A DNA stretch of 64,000 nt from Tomocerus qinae (taxonomy: Eukaryota > Arthropoda > Collembola > Entomobryomorpha > Tomoceridae). Position 1 is the first letter of the stretch, and every line of letters begins with the position of its first letter. The stretch spans positions 45,446,001 to 45,510,000 of the forward strand of contig CM034546.1 in assembly GCA_020055645.1 (NCBI GenBank). Direction: 5' to 3'. The notes beneath the pieces are model-generated. The model searched no databases and had not been told where the DNA came from. It worked only from the letters and a program-made list of their open reading frames with translations. Of this stretch, positions 62,988 to 64,000 are shown in pieces. Both the position numbers and the translations under genes were made by a program.

Positions 62988-63248
62988 CTAATATGTCAAA
63001 CATAATGGCTCACTATTACGTTTTTTGCAACAGGTAACGAATTTGTATTTGTCTTCAGTTTTTAAAATTAAGGAGAACCCTGAATCATTGAGGGACAAAT
63101 TCAACTCAGATGCACAGGCTGAAGTTTTCTTAGGTATGTGGACGAAATACCTACTGTGGACACATACGCAGGCTTGATTGGCTTCAGTAGTACTGAAGAA
63201 AGCAATAAGTCCAATTGCGGTGATAAGAAAAGTTCCTTTGGAAACCAT
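62988..63248 (-). CDS. Six-cysteine secreted protein, copy S5
   Basis: 86 residues: signal peptide MVSKGTFLITAIGLIAFFST, then QACVCVHSRYF, SACASELNLSL, FVTCCKKR and a shorter C-terminus than its duplicate S4. An untranslated first exon ends at a donor near 63510 (ACTT|GTAAGTGG). Clear promoter motifs lie upstream. With S2 to S4 it forms a family of near-identical layout, probably secreted; function unknown. Confidence 0.7.
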   Translation of the reverse strand: MVSKGTFLITAIGLIAFFSTTEANQACVCVHSRYFVHIPKKTSACASELNLSLNDSGFSLILKTEDKYKFVTCCKKRNSEPLCLTY

Positions 63249-63588
63249 TTTTACAGTTTCTGGTGTTGGTACTTAAAAAGCTAGATATAATAAATATATC
63301 AATATAAAGAAAATTAATCCGTTATTCAGAACAGTAGTGGAGGAATATTTATATTGATGTGTACACGGCTGCTAGCAATTATAGTAACTATTTTACAATA
63401 TTTAATTTATAGACTTTCTTAAATATTATAATCTAACCAATGATAAATTTGATGCTACTTCAAAATATCATTCAACAAATTAGTAAATTACGAAAACAAT
63501 TCCACTTACAAGTCGTTAAAGTTAACGTGGCTCAATTCTGAACAGTAGGCAATGAAACAATATAATTTCAGGGAAGAATTGTACCATG

Positions 63589-63595
63589 TTTTATA
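63589..63595 (-). promoter_or_regulatory. TATA box of S5
   Basis: TATAAAA on the reverse strand, about 80 bp upstream of the donor of the untranslated exon. S3 (43951-43957) and S4 (47325-47331) have it at the matching place. Confidence 0.65.
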
Positions 63596-63718
63596 CTAGA
63601 TATATGATAATGTTCTCAGATGTTTATTTCAGTTAAGAAAGGAAATTTCCAGACAGTGAGACAATTAAAGATGGGAAACACTGAGAATGTGCCATCTTTT
63701 AAGAATTTGTTCGTTAGT

Positions 63719-63735
63719 TGATAAGTAGTGATAAG
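63719..63735 (+). promoter_or_regulatory. Paired GATA-factor motifs upstream of S5
   Basis: TGATAAG occurs at 63719-63725 and 63729-63735. S4 has the same pair at 47439-47457, and S2 has one with a TGATAAC neighbour (42010-42023). Conserved paired sites suggest control by a GATA factor, which in arthropods often drives gut or fat-body genes; the tissue is inference. Confidence 0.5.
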
Positions 63736-64000
63736 TTGGGTCTGTCATATATGTATTTGATCTTTTGAAATGATTAACTTGGAGTTTTTAATTATTTAGA
63801 AATGGGCGATGAATATGGATACATAGTCGATTATTACTTATGTCATAGTCTTGTAGATGTAGTGATTAATATTATTTAGCTACGCCCTTAAAATGAAGAA
63901 AAAAATTGCATTCGTCATTCTGTGGAGCAGACGTAGATTTAGACCGAGCTAATACTTATCTAAAGCGTTTTTTCCAAGTTTCAACTACAATGGCCTGGGA

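Larger units (their letters stand above)
56834..64000. repeat. Second copy of the large duplicated block
   Basis: Continues the copy begun at 52108 and follows 44725-47900 in order; the extra length is due to the three Helitrons and the Ginger-like element listed separately. It runs off the window edge. Confidence 0.8.

Overview
The window is AT-rich, intron-bearing animal DNA, most likely from an arthropod. The evidence is small genes with GT-AG introns, a clan-3-like cytochrome P450, an insect-style ionotropic receptor, a P-element transposase with a THAP domain, and a metazoan-type polyketide synthase gene with introns. Springtails are one group known to carry such synthases, but the sequence alone does not fix the species. 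No rRNA, tRNA gene, CRISPR array or bacterial operon was seen.

Layout. 0.8-2.1 kb: a gene with two E2 (ubiquitin-conjugating) domains, minus strand. 3.5-6.3 and 13.6-16.3 kb: two copies of a direct segmental duplication, each with a whole three-exon knottin (inhibitor cystine knot) peptide gene. 7.8-11.6 kb: a decayed P450 with a 1-kb palindrome in an intron. 16.3-17.2 kb: a hAT element. 18.9-20.5 kb: the 3' half of a TM6SF-like membrane protein gene. 21.8-25.3 kb: a knottin locus holding a composite hAT insertion that itself carries part of another knottin gene. 26.0-26.9 kb: a third whole knottin gene. 27.5-31.8 kb: a KS-AT polyketide-synthase-like gene whose AT domain has lost its catalytic residues. 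34.3-36.9 kb: an ionotropic receptor split by a small transposon. 37.8-47 and 63 kb: a tandem family of short secreted six-cysteine proteins with shared TATA and GATA promoter motifs. 49.9-52.1 kb: a fourth whole knottin gene. 52.1-64 kb: a second copy of the 44.7-47.9 kb block, swollen by a SINE, a P element inside that SINE, three Helitrons and a Ginger-like element.

Two themes link the region. One is repeated duplication of small secreted cysteine-rich peptide genes of two unrelated families. The other is very heavy transposon insertion. Because many segments exist in two or more copies, the window holds its own empty sites, so several insertions can be defined to the base and ordered in time. 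Most exon structures below were derived by reading splice signals by eye and checking that reading phase is kept across each junction.
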